A stretch of 64,000 nt of DNA, taken from contig JAGAJA010000073.1 in NCBI GenBank assembly GCA_017829075.1, positions 1 through 64,000 of the forward strand. The letters are read 5' to 3'. Positions 27,214 through 34,652 of the stretch are shown here, piece after piece (position 1 is the stretch's first letter; each line of letters opens with the position of its first letter). The notes under the pieces were generated by a model. It worked only from the letters and a program-made list of their open reading frames with translations, searched no databases and was not told the DNA's origin. A program made the translations under genes and the position numbers. This DNA is from Oscillospiraceae bacterium (GTDB taxonomy: Bacteria; Bacillota_A; Clostridia; Oscillospirales; Ruminococcaceae).

Positions 27214-27918
27214 ATGAAACACACTACATTAAAGCTCATGACAGCGGCGATGATAATCGCAGCAATGGCAGCACTCAGCGGCTGCGCTGAGAAAAAGCCG
27301 GAAATCGACTTCAACCTTATCGGCGGTGAGATCCAGACTGAGGACAGCGATTACAATGTGGATATTCGCAAGGACAACGAGGATACCCCGGTGAACAGCG
27401 ATACCGAATCAGGAAACGTTACAGCGGAGCCTGAAATAATCACCGACTCTGATATCCCGAAAGAAGAAATATCTGCTCCCCAATCTGATGAGAGCAAGGT
27501 TGCCGATACTCCTGCAGTCAGCGAAGATAAGCCCGATACGACAAAGCCAACGGCAAAGCCTACTACGACTAAGCCCGCAGACACAACCAAGCCGGCTGTA
27601 ACTATAACCACAGACAAGCCGAAGGAAACCACCCCGGCGCAGACGGTTCGCACTGATCTGCCAAAGGTAACGGCAGAACCGCAGTACACCACAAAGGCGA
27701 CCACCACGACCAAGCCCGCTCAGACCGAGCCAGTCGAGATTGAAACCGATAAGAATGGCTTCCCGGCTAACCCGGTTGTAAACCAGACCTTTGTAGACAG
27801 CACAGGAACAGAGTACATTTACAATGGTATATTTGGTTGGATTAAGGGTAACGCTGGCAATGTGGATATGCAGGAGTTCCCGGAATTTGAAATATCCGGC
27901 GAAAAGATTCTTCATTAA
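27214..27918 (+). CDS. Lipoprotein with Thr/Pro/Lys-rich linker
   Basis: 234 aa. Lipoprotein signal peptide with lipobox LSGC (Cys near residue 27). An acidic and then Thr-Lys-Pro-rich low-complexity stretch (TTKPADTTKPAVTITTDKPK type, residues ~105-175) would span the cell wall. A short C-terminal domain follows, VNQTFVDSTGTEYIYNGIFGWI. First gene of the Tad/T4SS-like operon; likely a surface component of the transfer machinery. Family not recognised. Confidence 0.75.
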   Translation: MKHTTLKLMTAAMIIAAMAALSGCAEKKPEIDFNLIGGEIQTEDSDYNVDIRKDNEDTPVNSDTESGNVTAEPEIITDSDIPKEEISAPQSDESKVADTPAVSEDKPDTTKPTAKPTTTKPADTTKPAVTITTDKPKETTPAQTVRTDLPKVTAEPQYTTKATTTTKPAQTEPVEIETDKNGFPANPVVNQTFVDSTGTEYIYNGIFGWIKGNAGNVDMQEFPEFEISGEKILH

Positions 27919-27956
27919 GCTGTGCTACAAAGTGATTTTGGAGGCTTTGAATTCCA

Positions 27957-28445
27957 GTGAGTAATGGTTTAATTTTTGTCCAAACTTTTTTATTTGGCGT
28001 TATCCCTTGGTGTATAATTATTTTGGTAATAAGGTCATTGGTTCGTGCCAGAAGAAATAATGCCATTCGAAAGGTAGACCGAAATAAACATTGCTCGTCT
28101 TTTACTCGTGAGCTTAGTACATTGGATCAAAAAGCAATGCAGGCGCTGAATCAAAATAAAGTACCTCTTTCTTTATGTACGCCGTACAATAATGGAAAAT
28201 TTTTAGAAGAATCTGAAGCTTTATTTTTCGAACAAGCAAATGGTTGGGCATCAAAACATGGATATATTCTTTTCTCGAAAGTGAGAGTTGCAGATATAAT
28301 ACATATTTCTTCTCTTGATAAATATCAATTGAACCGAACTATATTTCGCGCAATGGCTCAAAAGCATTTCGATTTTGTTTTGTTTCGTCCTATTCGAAAT
28401 GAAAATGGAATAACTAATCTGATACCCGATACTGTACTTCCTTAA
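27957..28445 (+). CDS. Membrane-anchored DUF2726-domain protein
   Basis: 162 aa from a GTG start (GGAGG about 11 bases upstream). One N-terminal transmembrane helix (FVQTFLFGVIPWCIIILVI), then a DUF2726-like domain with the diagnostic order ILFSKVRVADII ... FRAMAQKHFDFVLF. DUF2726 domains are predicted nuclease-related folds found in defence and mobile DNA; activity is not shown. AT-rich compared with its neighbours, and it abuts a headless gene remnant at 28444, so it looks inserted into the Tad-like operon. Confidence 0.65.
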   Translation: MSNGLIFVQTFLFGVIPWCIIILVIRSLVRARRNNAIRKVDRNKHCSSFTRELSTLDQKAMQALNQNKVPLSLCTPYNNGKFLEESEALFFEQANGWASKHGYILFSKVRVADIIHISSLDKYQLNRTIFRAMAQKHFDFVLFRPIRNENGITNLIPDTVLP

Positions 28446-28575
28446 TACGGACTGGTTCAAAGTCCTTACTGACACATTCGTAGGACAGGTGGTAAATTCA
28501 ATCGTTGTGATCGTGGTGATAGTAACTATCGTGCTGGCGTACAAGTATACCCAGCCGATCCAGTACAAGAGGTGA
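28444..28575 (+). pseudogene. C-terminal remnant of a membrane protein of the transfer operon
   Basis: The frame NTDWFKVLTDTFVGQVVNSI, a transmembrane helix of Val/Ile, then YTQPIQYKR and TGA. There is no start codon or ribosome site, and the frame is closed by TGA at 28420 just upstream. It ends 4 bp before the TadC-like ATG, as an operon neighbour should. Best read as a gene whose 5' part was lost when the DUF2726 gene came in. Confidence 0.55.
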
Positions 28576-28579
28576 CAGT

Positions 28580-29479
28580 ATGATAAGCATTTACAATATT
28601 GCACTTTATGCGGGTATTCTGGCGGTAAGCCTTTTGTTTGCTGCTGGAGTGTATTTCTTTGCACTTATCCTGCTGAAAGTGCCTTCAAAACGCACCACAA
28701 ATGCGATAAAGTCCATTTCCTCCAGGAATCGTTCTTCAGCGGCGGGCTTTAAAAACACATACAATGATATATCACTGTTTGTATCAAAGTTTATCCGGCT
28801 GAACGAATTCAAGCGCAAGGAACTGGAAGACAGTCTTAAAATAGCAAATATAGCCATGTCACCGGAGCTGTTTACGGCAAGGGCGATAGTGAAATCCGCC
28901 GGGGTAATGCTGCTGTCTGTTCCGTTCTTTTTTATTTTTCCGATTTTCGGTATCTTGCTTATTGCACTGGCTATTCTGATGTATTTTCAGGAAAAACAGC
29001 GTGTAGATTCCTGCATTAAGGAAAAGCGCCGTCAGATCGAATTTGACCTACCTAGGTTCGTCTGTGCGATTTCGCAGGAGATACAGATGACGCATGATGT
29101 TATATCGATCCTTGAACGGCACAAGGATAACTTCTCGCCGTATCTCAATGAGGAAATCGAGATCACCATCGCTGATATGCGAACAGGAAACTACGAAGCG
29201 GCGATAACCCGTTTTGAGGGCAGAATAGGCAGCTCCAACCTCTCGGAGGTCTGCCGTGGATTTATCCAGATGATACGGGGCGATGATACACACGTTTATT
29301 GGGAAACGCTTGCGATACGATTTGATGAGATACAGAAGCAGCAGCTCCGCAACACTGCGCTGAAGATTCCGCCAAAGGTTCACCGCCTGTCATTTTTCCT
29401 GATGATGTGCATGATGCTGCTGTATGTGGTAGTACTCGGTTGGGAACTTATCAGCAATATGGGCATTCTGTTCGGATAA
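28580..29479 (+). CDS. TadC-like type II secretion F-domain protein
   Basis: 299 aa inner-membrane platform protein. Transmembrane helices lie near residues 5-32, 110-145 (two close helices) and 272-295. A cytoplasmic F-domain with IEFDLPRFVCAISQEIQMTHDVISILERH and NYEAAITRFEGRIGS is typical of TadB/TadC. Such proteins pair with a TadA ATPase to assemble pili; no TadA gene is found in this element. GAGGTG precedes the ATG. Confidence 0.75.
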   Translation: MISIYNIALYAGILAVSLLFAAGVYFFALILLKVPSKRTTNAIKSISSRNRSSAAGFKNTYNDISLFVSKFIRLNEFKRKELEDSLKIANIAMSPELFTARAIVKSAGVMLLSVPFFFIFPIFGILLIALAILMYFQEKQRVDSCIKEKRRQIEFDLPRFVCAISQEIQMTHDVISILERHKDNFSPYLNEEIEITIADMRTGNYEAAITRFEGRIGSSNLSEVCRGFIQMIRGDDTHVYWETLAIRFDEIQKQQLRNTALKIPPKVHRLSFFLMMCMMLLYVVVLGWELISNMGILFG

Positions 29480-29489
29480 GGAGGGACAT

Positions 29490-29894
29490 ATGAAAAAACT
29501 TCTTAAACGGCTAAAATCAACCTGTGGCGAGGGTTATATTGATGTGTCTGTTGCTGTGCTTGTAGTGATGATACTGCTTGTGGCTGTTATAAAAATAGCA
29601 CCGGTATTCATTACAAAAATGACAATAAACAACTACGCTAATGAGCTTTGCCGTGAAGCGGAAATCGCCGGACGAATAGGAACAGAAACTAACGCACGTC
29701 TGGAACGTATGAACGAGTCCCACCCCGATCTAAATCCCACTGTTACATGGTCTGAAAGAGGTAATATTCAGATGGGCAGGACTTTCACAGTGACCGTATC
29801 TACCACATACGATTTCAGCTTTTTTGTGTTCGAATCAACCCCGATAACCATTTCGGCGACCGCCGAGGGGACAAGCGAGGTGTTCTGGAAATGA
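29490..29894 (+). CDS. DUF4320-type pseudopilin-like protein
   Basis: 134 aa. Short basic N-terminus, then CGEGYIDVSVAVLVVMILLVAVIKI, a hydrophobic helix preceded by a Gly-Glu-Gly as in pilin-like proteins. The remainder is beta-rich. Matches my recollection of DUF4320 proteins found in Clostridia conjugative elements beside TadC-like genes. ATGA overlap with the next gene. Confidence 0.7.
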   Translation: MKKLLKRLKSTCGEGYIDVSVAVLVVMILLVAVIKIAPVFITKMTINNYANELCREAEIAGRIGTETNARLERMNESHPDLNPTVTWSERGNIQMGRTFTVTVSTTYDFSFFVFESTPITISATAEGTSEVFWK

Positions 29895-30412
29895 GAAATA
29901 TTCTGAAAAAAAGAATACTGAGCTGCAAGGGATTCTCTTACGTCATTCTCAGCGTCCTGATGATAGTTATTCTGCTGATGGGTGTTGCTATATTTGAGAT
30001 CATCCGTATCAATGTGCAGGCAGGTGCTGTCCGGGACAAATTTGAGGACGCGATCATATCAATGTGCGTAGAGAATTACACTCAGATGTATCAGCCTATC
30101 CGTGAGAGCCATGCGGCAAGCTATGAATACAATGGTTCCCGGTGGATCGAAAACAACAAAGCAAACGAACAATACATCAGAACTTATCTTAACAATGCAA
30201 TGAGCGCCGGCGAGATAATGCAGTGCGAAATTGTGTCGGTGGATTTCGACGTGGAATCCGCCGACCTTGCTCCGTCAAATACCGAAACAGCGCAGAAATT
30301 TTCCGTTTCTGGGAGCCTTACAATTCGCATTCCATACAGATTTGCATGGGAAGAACTTGCCCCTATCTCACTGAAGCTGGATGTTAAATCACAGTGGAGG
30401 GCATTGTTTTAA
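29891..30412 (+). CDS. TadE-like minor pseudopilin
   Basis: 173 aa. N-terminal hydrophobic helix FSYVILSVLMIVILLMGVAIFEIIRI followed by a polar exported domain, the TadE/TadF layout. Four-base overlap with the DUF4320 gene implies coupled translation. Predicted extracytoplasmic part of the Tad-like apparatus; family assignment is by layout and position. Confidence 0.6.
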   Translation: MRNILKKRILSCKGFSYVILSVLMIVILLMGVAIFEIIRINVQAGAVRDKFEDAIISMCVENYTQMYQPIRESHAASYEYNGSRWIENNKANEQYIRTYLNNAMSAGEIMQCEIVSVDFDVESADLAPSNTETAQKFSVSGSLTIRIPYRFAWEELAPISLKLDVKSQWRALF

Positions 30413-30427
30413 CAGAAAGGAGAGCAT

Positions 30428-31120
30428 ATGCAAATTGCAATAGCAGTCATCACCCTCGTATTATGCGGGGGTTTTCTTTATTGGTTCAAACGCAGTGAGA
30501 ACAAAAAGCGTATCCGGCGCAGTGAAGAAGAGGAAGACGAGCGTGAACGCGCTGCGCAGAAAACTGCACAGGATTTTGTTAATGCGAAAGACCTGGGCGA
30601 GCACTGTCTTTACACGATCGACGGGTATATCTTTGCTTACATAAAAGTAGAGGGACTGTGCCTTGAATTGTTAAGCCGACAGGAGCAGAAGCTCCTCTGC
30701 CGGGAGCTTTCATCTGCGCTTTCGGGAATCAAGCGTCCGTATAAAAGCGATGCAGTAAGCCGCCCCGCTGATATTTCCATGGCACTACAGGAATATCAGG
30801 AGCTGTATGAGTCAGCCACAGGCGGCAGGAAAAAGCTGCTCAAGTCTGATATGAGTACACTAACAGATATGGTTATGTCCGGAGAATCTCTAGAACGTCA
30901 GCACTATATCGTAATATGGGATACGGTGCAGAAGTCTGACGAGCGCACCATTGTTGCGTCGGCTCAGGATATCGTCCAAAAGTATAAAAACAACGGAATA
31001 AATGCAGAGCTTCTCGACAGAAAAGGCATTGTTCAACTCTGCAACCTTGTCAATATTCCGGCTTACGTTCATATTGAGAGTGCAAACATTGAGGACGCTA
31101 TATCCGTCCTCGCTGAATAA
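30428..31120 (+). CDS. Membrane-anchored protein resembling a VirB4 N-terminal region
   Basis: 230 aa. One N-terminal transmembrane helix, a charged stretch (RRSEEEEDERERAAQK), then a domain with LYTIDGYIFAYIKVEGLCLELL and KKLLKSDMSTLTDMVMSGESLERQHYIVIWDTV. This looks like the N-terminal non-ATPase part of VirB4/TraC conjugation proteins, in which the ATPase would normally follow; here none does. Strong AAGGAG site. Tentative. Confidence 0.5.
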   Translation: MQIAIAVITLVLCGGFLYWFKRSENKKRIRRSEEEEDERERAAQKTAQDFVNAKDLGEHCLYTIDGYIFAYIKVEGLCLELLSRQEQKLLCRELSSALSGIKRPYKSDAVSRPADISMALQEYQELYESATGGRKKLLKSDMSTLTDMVMSGESLERQHYIVIWDTVQKSDERTIVASAQDIVQKYKNNGINAELLDRKGIVQLCNLVNIPAYVHIESANIEDAISVLAE

Positions 31121-31134
31121 GGAGGTCACATCGA

Positions 31135-31221
31135 ATGGAAAACGAGCTGCATTTACAGCATGGGAAAGACTTGTTCCCTCAGCACTTTACTGCGCCCTTT
31201 AAAGGAGAAGGTATATGTTAA
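31135..31221 (+). CDS. Small 28-residue frame at the end of the transfer operon
   Basis: ATG 31135 follows GGAGG by about nine bases and opens MENELHLQHGKDLFPQHFTA..., ending at TAA 31221. It could be a genuine small protein or the trimmed start of a larger transfer gene. Spaced as an operon member, 14 bp after the preceding stop. Confidence 0.4.
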   Translation: MENELHLQHGKDLFPQHFTAPFKGEGIC

Positions 31222-31286
31222 CCCCTGTGGCATGGGGAGAGCTGTTACATTTCAGGCTCATTGCCCTCGCTGTCCTCTTGCCTTAA
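31215..31286 (+). pseudogene. Truncated 5' end of a further transfer gene
   Basis: ATG 31215 with AAAGGAG seven bases upstream opens MLTPVAWGEL and then enters sequence antisense to the leftward gene at 31245, ending after 23 codons. This looks like a deletion junction near 31240 where the rightward transfer operon was cut off. Confidence 0.35.
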
Positions 31287-31829
31287 CTTGTGCATAAGCT
31301 CATAGTCTTCTATACTCATGCGGCTTGGATCGTAAGCATAGGGGTTATCATCTTCATCCAGGTCGGGGTGATGTCTGTCAAAAGGCAGTCCGATTTTGTG
31401 TGCAGTCTGTTCAGATTCAGCCATTTTTTCGTAAGAGCTGTAAAGCTGTTTGGAAATATCCATATAAAGGTGAGCCTTGTATTCCGGTTTATCGTCCAAC
31501 TTCTTACGGAAATCATCAAGCTGTTCTGGAGAGCAGTATTTCAGTTCTCCGTCATAGTCATTGGATATCATGTGTTCTAGCAGTTCGTCAAGTGCCTTGC
31601 TTACTTCACTGGAAAACATCGTTCTGTCAGCGGAAACAAAGGCATTTTCTATTTCGCCGCTGTAATAGAGCATGTCAGACTGCGCATGATAGTTCAGCTC
31701 AAGCTCAGCGCTCTGGAGATCCTGATCGTCCTCCGCCGTTGCTACACGCCCTCCTCTGTATCTTCGTCCTCGCCGGACGAAGATACATCGGAATGCTGTT
31801 CGGAATTCTGCTGATACATTCTGCGCCAT
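31245..31829 (-). CDS. Hypothetical acidic element protein, start uncertain
   Basis: Up to 194 aa. Clear protein-like composition from about residue 30 on (YYSGEIENAFVSADRTMFSSEVSKALDELLEHMI, KPEYKAHLYMDISKQLYSSYEKMAESEQ), ending acidic (RQEDSEGNEPEM). The only upstream ATG (31829) overlaps the preceding gene by 88 bp in another frame and encodes an atypical Arg-rich stretch; the next ATG is 31673. It may be reached by re-initiation or may be the second half of a frameshifted gene that starts at 32401. Function unknown. Confidence 0.5.
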   Translation of the reverse strand: MAQNVSAEFRTAFRCIFVRRGRRYRGGRVATAEDDQDLQSAELELNYHAQSDMLYYSGEIENAFVSADRTMFSSEVSKALDELLEHMISNDYDGELKYCSPEQLDDFRKKLDDKPEYKAHLYMDISKQLYSSYEKMAESEQTAHKIGLPFDRHHPDLDEDDNPYAYDPSRMSIEDYELMHKLRQEDSEGNEPEM

Positions 31830-32401
31830 TCATTTAAGACATCAGGTTTTTGCAGACAGAAATAGAAAAACTCGGAGATCTCGTCGTTGGTAAGCTCATC
31901 ACCTATAATCTCGGTGACTTCCTTGCGCTTCAGCGTGATTTTCTTTGCATATTGATTTGCCGTTGTTTTTTTCTTTTCAGTAATGTTTGGCTGTGTGATA
32001 TGCTGCTCTGGATTAATTGTGTGGGCAGTTGATGTCTGCTGAGAGTTACCGTCAAGGAGCTCTATTATATCGCTTTCTGAAACGAATTTCAGATCGGCAA
32101 GCATTTCAGCCTGTTTCGCTCTGCGTTCTGCGGCTTTGGCTGCCTTTCGTTCGCGTTCCGGCTGAAAGTATGCTGCCAGCTCATCTGCACTCGCAGCTCT
32201 GACTTCCTCCGGCAGAAGATACCGGGGGAGTTTATCAATCGAGCCAGTAGACCAGCTTGTAGGACGCAACTTTTTTCCGCAGTCCTCGGACAAGGCGAGA
32301 AAGCCCGCTTTTGCCCACTGGCGCTCGGTTCTCAGTTCACTCCGGAACTTCTGTTTGGACAGGAGCAAGGAAACGGAGCTGGTCCATCTTTCACTTTTCA
32401 T
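31742..32401 (-). CDS. Hypothetical element protein with charged central helix
   Basis: 219 aa from ATG 32401, which has AAAGGTG just upstream; an in-frame ATG at 32449 does not. N-terminal MKSERWTSSVSLLLSKQKFRSEL, central ERERKAAKAAERRAKQAEMLADL helix, C-terminal KKITLKRKEVTEIIGDELTNDEISEFFYFCLQKPDVLNEW followed by an acidic tail GEDEDTEEGV. Family not recognised. Leftward, after the Lar-like gene. Confidence 0.6.
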   Translation of the reverse strand: MKSERWTSSVSLLLSKQKFRSELRTERQWAKAGFLALSEDCGKKLRPTSWSTGSIDKLPRYLLPEEVRAASADELAAYFQPERERKAAKAAERRAKQAEMLADLKFVSESDIIELLDGNSQQTSTAHTINPEQHITQPNITEKKKTTANQYAKKITLKRKEVTEIIGDELTNDEISEFFYFCLQKPDVLNEWRRMYQQNSEQHSDVSSSGEDEDTEEGV

Positions 32402-32445
32402 ATAATCACCTTTTTTATTTTCGGCAAAGAAAAAGTCCCTCGCAT

Positions 32446-32829
32446 TCACGAGGGATCATCATATCTTTTGTTATTACGAGCTGTTACCATAAACTGTAGC
32501 TCATCTTTTGTAGGGCTACCGCCTTTCTTAGGGACTTCTGAGCGTTGACAGTCCGTATGCGGACATTTAAAGCAGGCATACGGCGGATTGCAGGACGCAG
32601 TACGATTCCATTCTGTAATAAGCTTTCTCCTACACGTTTCGTTTTCATCAGAATGGATAACTCTTATTGCTATGCTGTTGCCGCACTGACTACAGTATAT
32701 ATAATAAGTAGGGAAGCTTGATACGAACGGGTTTTTAACTAAACCTATGACAGAAGGTTTGCAACCACAAATAAACTGGACTTTCACAGTATTACCGCAT
32801 CTGCATGGGTTTATGTATCTTGCTGACAT
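32446..32829 (-). CDS. Lar-like zinc-ribbon protein
   Basis: 127 aa, rich in Cys: CRCG, CSQCG, CFKC and CPHTDC. The segment YYIYCSQCGNSI ... CRRKLITEWNR resembles restriction-alleviation (Lar) proteins, which have paired CxxC and a closing WN. Lar proteins help incoming DNA evade type I restriction, which would suit an element that transfers. The match is by pattern and tentative. ATG 32829 has AAAGGAG eight bases upstream. Confidence 0.5.
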   Translation of the reverse strand: MSARYINPCRCGNTVKVQFICGCKPSVIGLVKNPFVSSFPTYYIYCSQCGNSIAIRVIHSDENETCRRKLITEWNRTASCNPPYACFKCPHTDCQRSEVPKKGGSPTKDELQFMVTARNNKRYDDPS

Positions 32830-32868
32830 ATGCTCAGCTCCTTTAATTCAAATATATGTTATATATGG

Positions 32869-32896
32869 TTGACATTTCAAGAAAAAGTGATATGAT
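32869..32896 (+). promoter_or_regulatory. Promoter of the integrase gene
   Basis: TTGACA (32869-32874), 16-bp spacer, TATGAT (32891-32896), then AGGAGG (32916) seven bases before ATG 32929. Confidence 0.65.
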
Positions 32897-32928
32897 AATT
32901 ATATAATATCATACTAGGAGGATATATA

Positions 32929-33807
32929 ATGACACCTATAGAAAACATTACATTTGCGCAGGCACTTGACGAGTACATATGCAGTAAGGATCTGCTCCTT
33001 TCGCCCTCAACAGTAAGGGGTTACAGGACTTTACAGAAAAACTGTTACGGTGCAATAAACGACATCTTACTGGCGGACTTAAACGAGAAAACCATTCAGA
33101 AATGGGTGAACTCTCTTGCCGCCAAATACTCGTCCAAATCTATCCGGAATCAGGTTGGATTGCTGACGGTCGTGCTACACCAAAACGGAATTACTCTGAA
33201 TATGAAATCAGTTACGATGAAGCCGAAAATCAAACCGGAGTATGTTATTCCGTCCGAAAGCGAAATAATAAAAATAGCTCAGGTGGTACGTCATACATCT
33301 ATCGAGATACCTGTTATCATTGCATTAACACTTGGATTGCGCCAATCGGAAATAGCAGGATTGCGATGGGAAAACTATGACGGAACATATATCACTATCA
33401 ACAGTGCGATTGTTCCTGATGAAAACCACAAGCTAGTTGAAAAATGTGAAACAAAGAGTTATGCCAGCCAAAGGACTATTGAGGTACCTGATTACCTCAA
33501 AAATTTGCTAGATAATGCTTATCATTTCTCTGATCGTATCAGCCCTCACAGCCCATTCTACATATTGAAGCATTTCCATCGTATTTGCGAGGATAATGGA
33601 CTTCCAAAATATACAATGCATTCTCTCCGCCATGCAAACGCAAGCACAATGCTAAAGCTCAACATACCGGATAAGTACGCAATGGAAAGAATGGGACACT
33701 CTACTCCGACAATGCTGAAGCAGGTATATCAGCACTTGTACCGGGAAGAACAGACCAAAGTTGCCAATAAGATGAATGACTATTTTAACCAGATTCTAAA
33801 GCGCTAA
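32929..33807 (+). CDS. int: Tyrosine-recombinase integrase of the tRNA-Ser element
   Basis: 292 aa phage-type integrase. N-terminal SAM-like core-binding domain (residues 1-95), catalytic domain with Arg in LTLGLRQSEIAGLRW near 138, the HxxR box HSLRHANAS near 231, the second His in MERMGHST, and the nucleophile Tyr in LKQVYQHL near 267. It excises and inserts the element at the tRNA-Ser 3' end; its stop is only 43 bp from attR. Confidence 0.95.
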   Translation: MTPIENITFAQALDEYICSKDLLLSPSTVRGYRTLQKNCYGAINDILLADLNEKTIQKWVNSLAAKYSSKSIRNQVGLLTVVLHQNGITLNMKSVTMKPKIKPEYVIPSESEIIKIAQVVRHTSIEIPVIIALTLGLRQSEIAGLRWENYDGTYITINSAIVPDENHKLVEKCETKSYASQRTIEVPDYLKNLLDNAYHFSDRISPHSPFYILKHFHRICEDNGLPKYTMHSLRHANASTMLKLNIPDKYAMERMGHSTPTMLKQVYQHLYREEQTKVANKMNDYFNQILKR

Positions 33808-33850
33808 AATCAGTAAATAATACATCTTTGTGGCAAAACATGATTTAGTA

Positions 33851-33873
33851 TTCAAATCCCTCTTTCTCCGCCA
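33851..33873 (+). other. attR: 23-bp copy of the tRNA-Ser 3' end
   Basis: Identical to 15176-15198, including CCA. Confidence 0.88.
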
Positions 33874-33877
33874 GTCG

Positions 33878-33921
33878 AGTGCCTCGACACGCATTTTCGC
33901 GCGTTGAGGTACTTCTATTTT
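33878..33921 (+). terminator. Displaced native terminator of tRNA-Ser
   Basis: 15-bp stem AGTGCCTCGACACGC / GCGCGTTGAGGTACT (two G-U pairs, one mismatch) followed by TCTATTTTT. It directly follows attR, as expected for sequence that followed the tRNA before integration. Confidence 0.75.
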
Positions 33922-34010
33922 TCAGGTTATCTCCCGCGTTAAATAATATACTTTGTAATGTAGAAACAAGGCTTACTTCGCTATTCAGCGCGGCAAGCCT
34001 TTGTTTTATA

Positions 34011-34093
34011 TTGGCAGTTCCGCCGAGCCTTTACCTCCACTTTACTAAAGGTAGTTTGGCTCGGCGGGTTGAAAACTGCTTTATTGGCAACAA
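34011..34093. repeat. Dispersed ~82-bp hairpin repeat, copy A
   Basis: TTGGCAGTTCCGCC ... GGCTCGGCGGGTTGAAAACTGC, with a 10-bp stem CCGCCGAGCC/GGCTCGGCGG. Copy B is at 57819-57900. The rest of 33922-34202 holds another small hairpin (AAGGCTT/AAGCCTT near 33968-34002) and no gene. Confidence 0.65.
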
Positions 34094-34202
34094 CCTAATC
34101 CGGGCTGCCATTTTTGCTGTTCTAAACAGGGTAATTCAGCATCTGTAACACATATGTTTTTCAACTTAATTTAAACTTTTGTTGAATTCCTCCATAAACC
34201 CC

Positions 34203-34231
34203 TTGACAAATCCAACATCATATGCTATACT
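34203..34231 (+). promoter_or_regulatory. Promoter of the GntR-ABC operon with nearby operator
   Basis: TTGACA (34203-34208), 17-bp spacer, TATACT (34226-34231). The palindrome GTATATATAC (34241-34250) lies at the start site and fits an operator for the GntR protein encoded next. Confidence 0.75.
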
Positions 34232-34268
34232 GTGATTACTGTATATATACAATTTTCAGGAGAACACA

Positions 34269-34652
34269 ATGGACTTAATTTTAAGCAACAGCTCTGACGA
34301 ACCGATCTATGCGCAGATCGTTTCGCAGATAAAGGCGCAGATCATGAGCGGAGAGCTTTCGCCTGGCGACGCTCTGCCCTCTATGCGGGTGCTCGCCGGA
34401 CAGCTCCGCATAAGCGTCATCACCACAAAGCGAGCTTACGAGGAGCTAGAACGCGACGGGTTTATTGAAAACTTCGCCGGGAAAGGCTGCTTCGTAAAGG
34501 TTCAGAACACGGATTTTCTCAGGGAGGAAACGATCCGGCAGACCGAACAGCTTCTGGAGAAAGCCTGCGAAAAGGCAAGAATGTGCGGTCTTACAAGCGG
34601 CGACCTGAAAGAAATGATCGACCTTATCTATGGAGGAGAGGACTATGAGTGA
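34269..34652 (+). CDS. GntR-family (YtrA-like) repressor
   Basis: 127 aa. N-terminal winged helix: EPIYAQIVSQIKAQIMSGELSPGDALPSMRVLAGQL, then TTKRAYEELERDGFIENFAGKGCFV. The short C-terminal helical tail without an effector domain marks the YtrA subfamily, which represses adjacent ABC transporter genes. It overlaps the ABC ATPase gene by 8 bp. Likely binds the GTATATATAC site at its own promoter. Confidence 0.9.
   Translation: MDLILSNSSDEPIYAQIVSQIKAQIMSGELSPGDALPSMRVLAGQLRISVITTKRAYEELERDGFIENFAGKGCFVKVQNTDFLREETIRQTEQLLEKACEKARMCGLTSGDLKEMIDLIYGGEDYE

Larger units (their letters stand above)
15176..33873 (+). mobile_element. Integrated mobilizable element in tRNA-Ser (~18.7 kb)
   Basis: Bounded by an exact 23-bp direct repeat of the tRNA-Ser 3' end (15176-15198 and 33851-33873), with a tyrosine integrase as the last gene at the right end. 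The hairpin terminator expected after the tRNA lies just right of the second repeat. Contents: a candidate defence pair, winged-helix and ParA-like genes, hairpin array, RHH protein plus relaxase, a toxin-antitoxin pair, and a decayed Tad/T4SS-like operon. No intact VirB4, VirD4 or TadA ATPase is present, so it is probably mobilizable rather than self-transmissible. Confidence 0.88.

Noticed and set aside
27351..27713. 120-codon leftward frame in the lipoprotein gene
   Set aside because: Antisense shadow of the Thr/Pro/Lys-rich linker, hence its artificial Val/Ser/Gly repeats.
33879..34148. 89-codon frame right of attR
   Set aside because: It reads through the tRNA terminator and a hairpin repeat; not a plausible gene.
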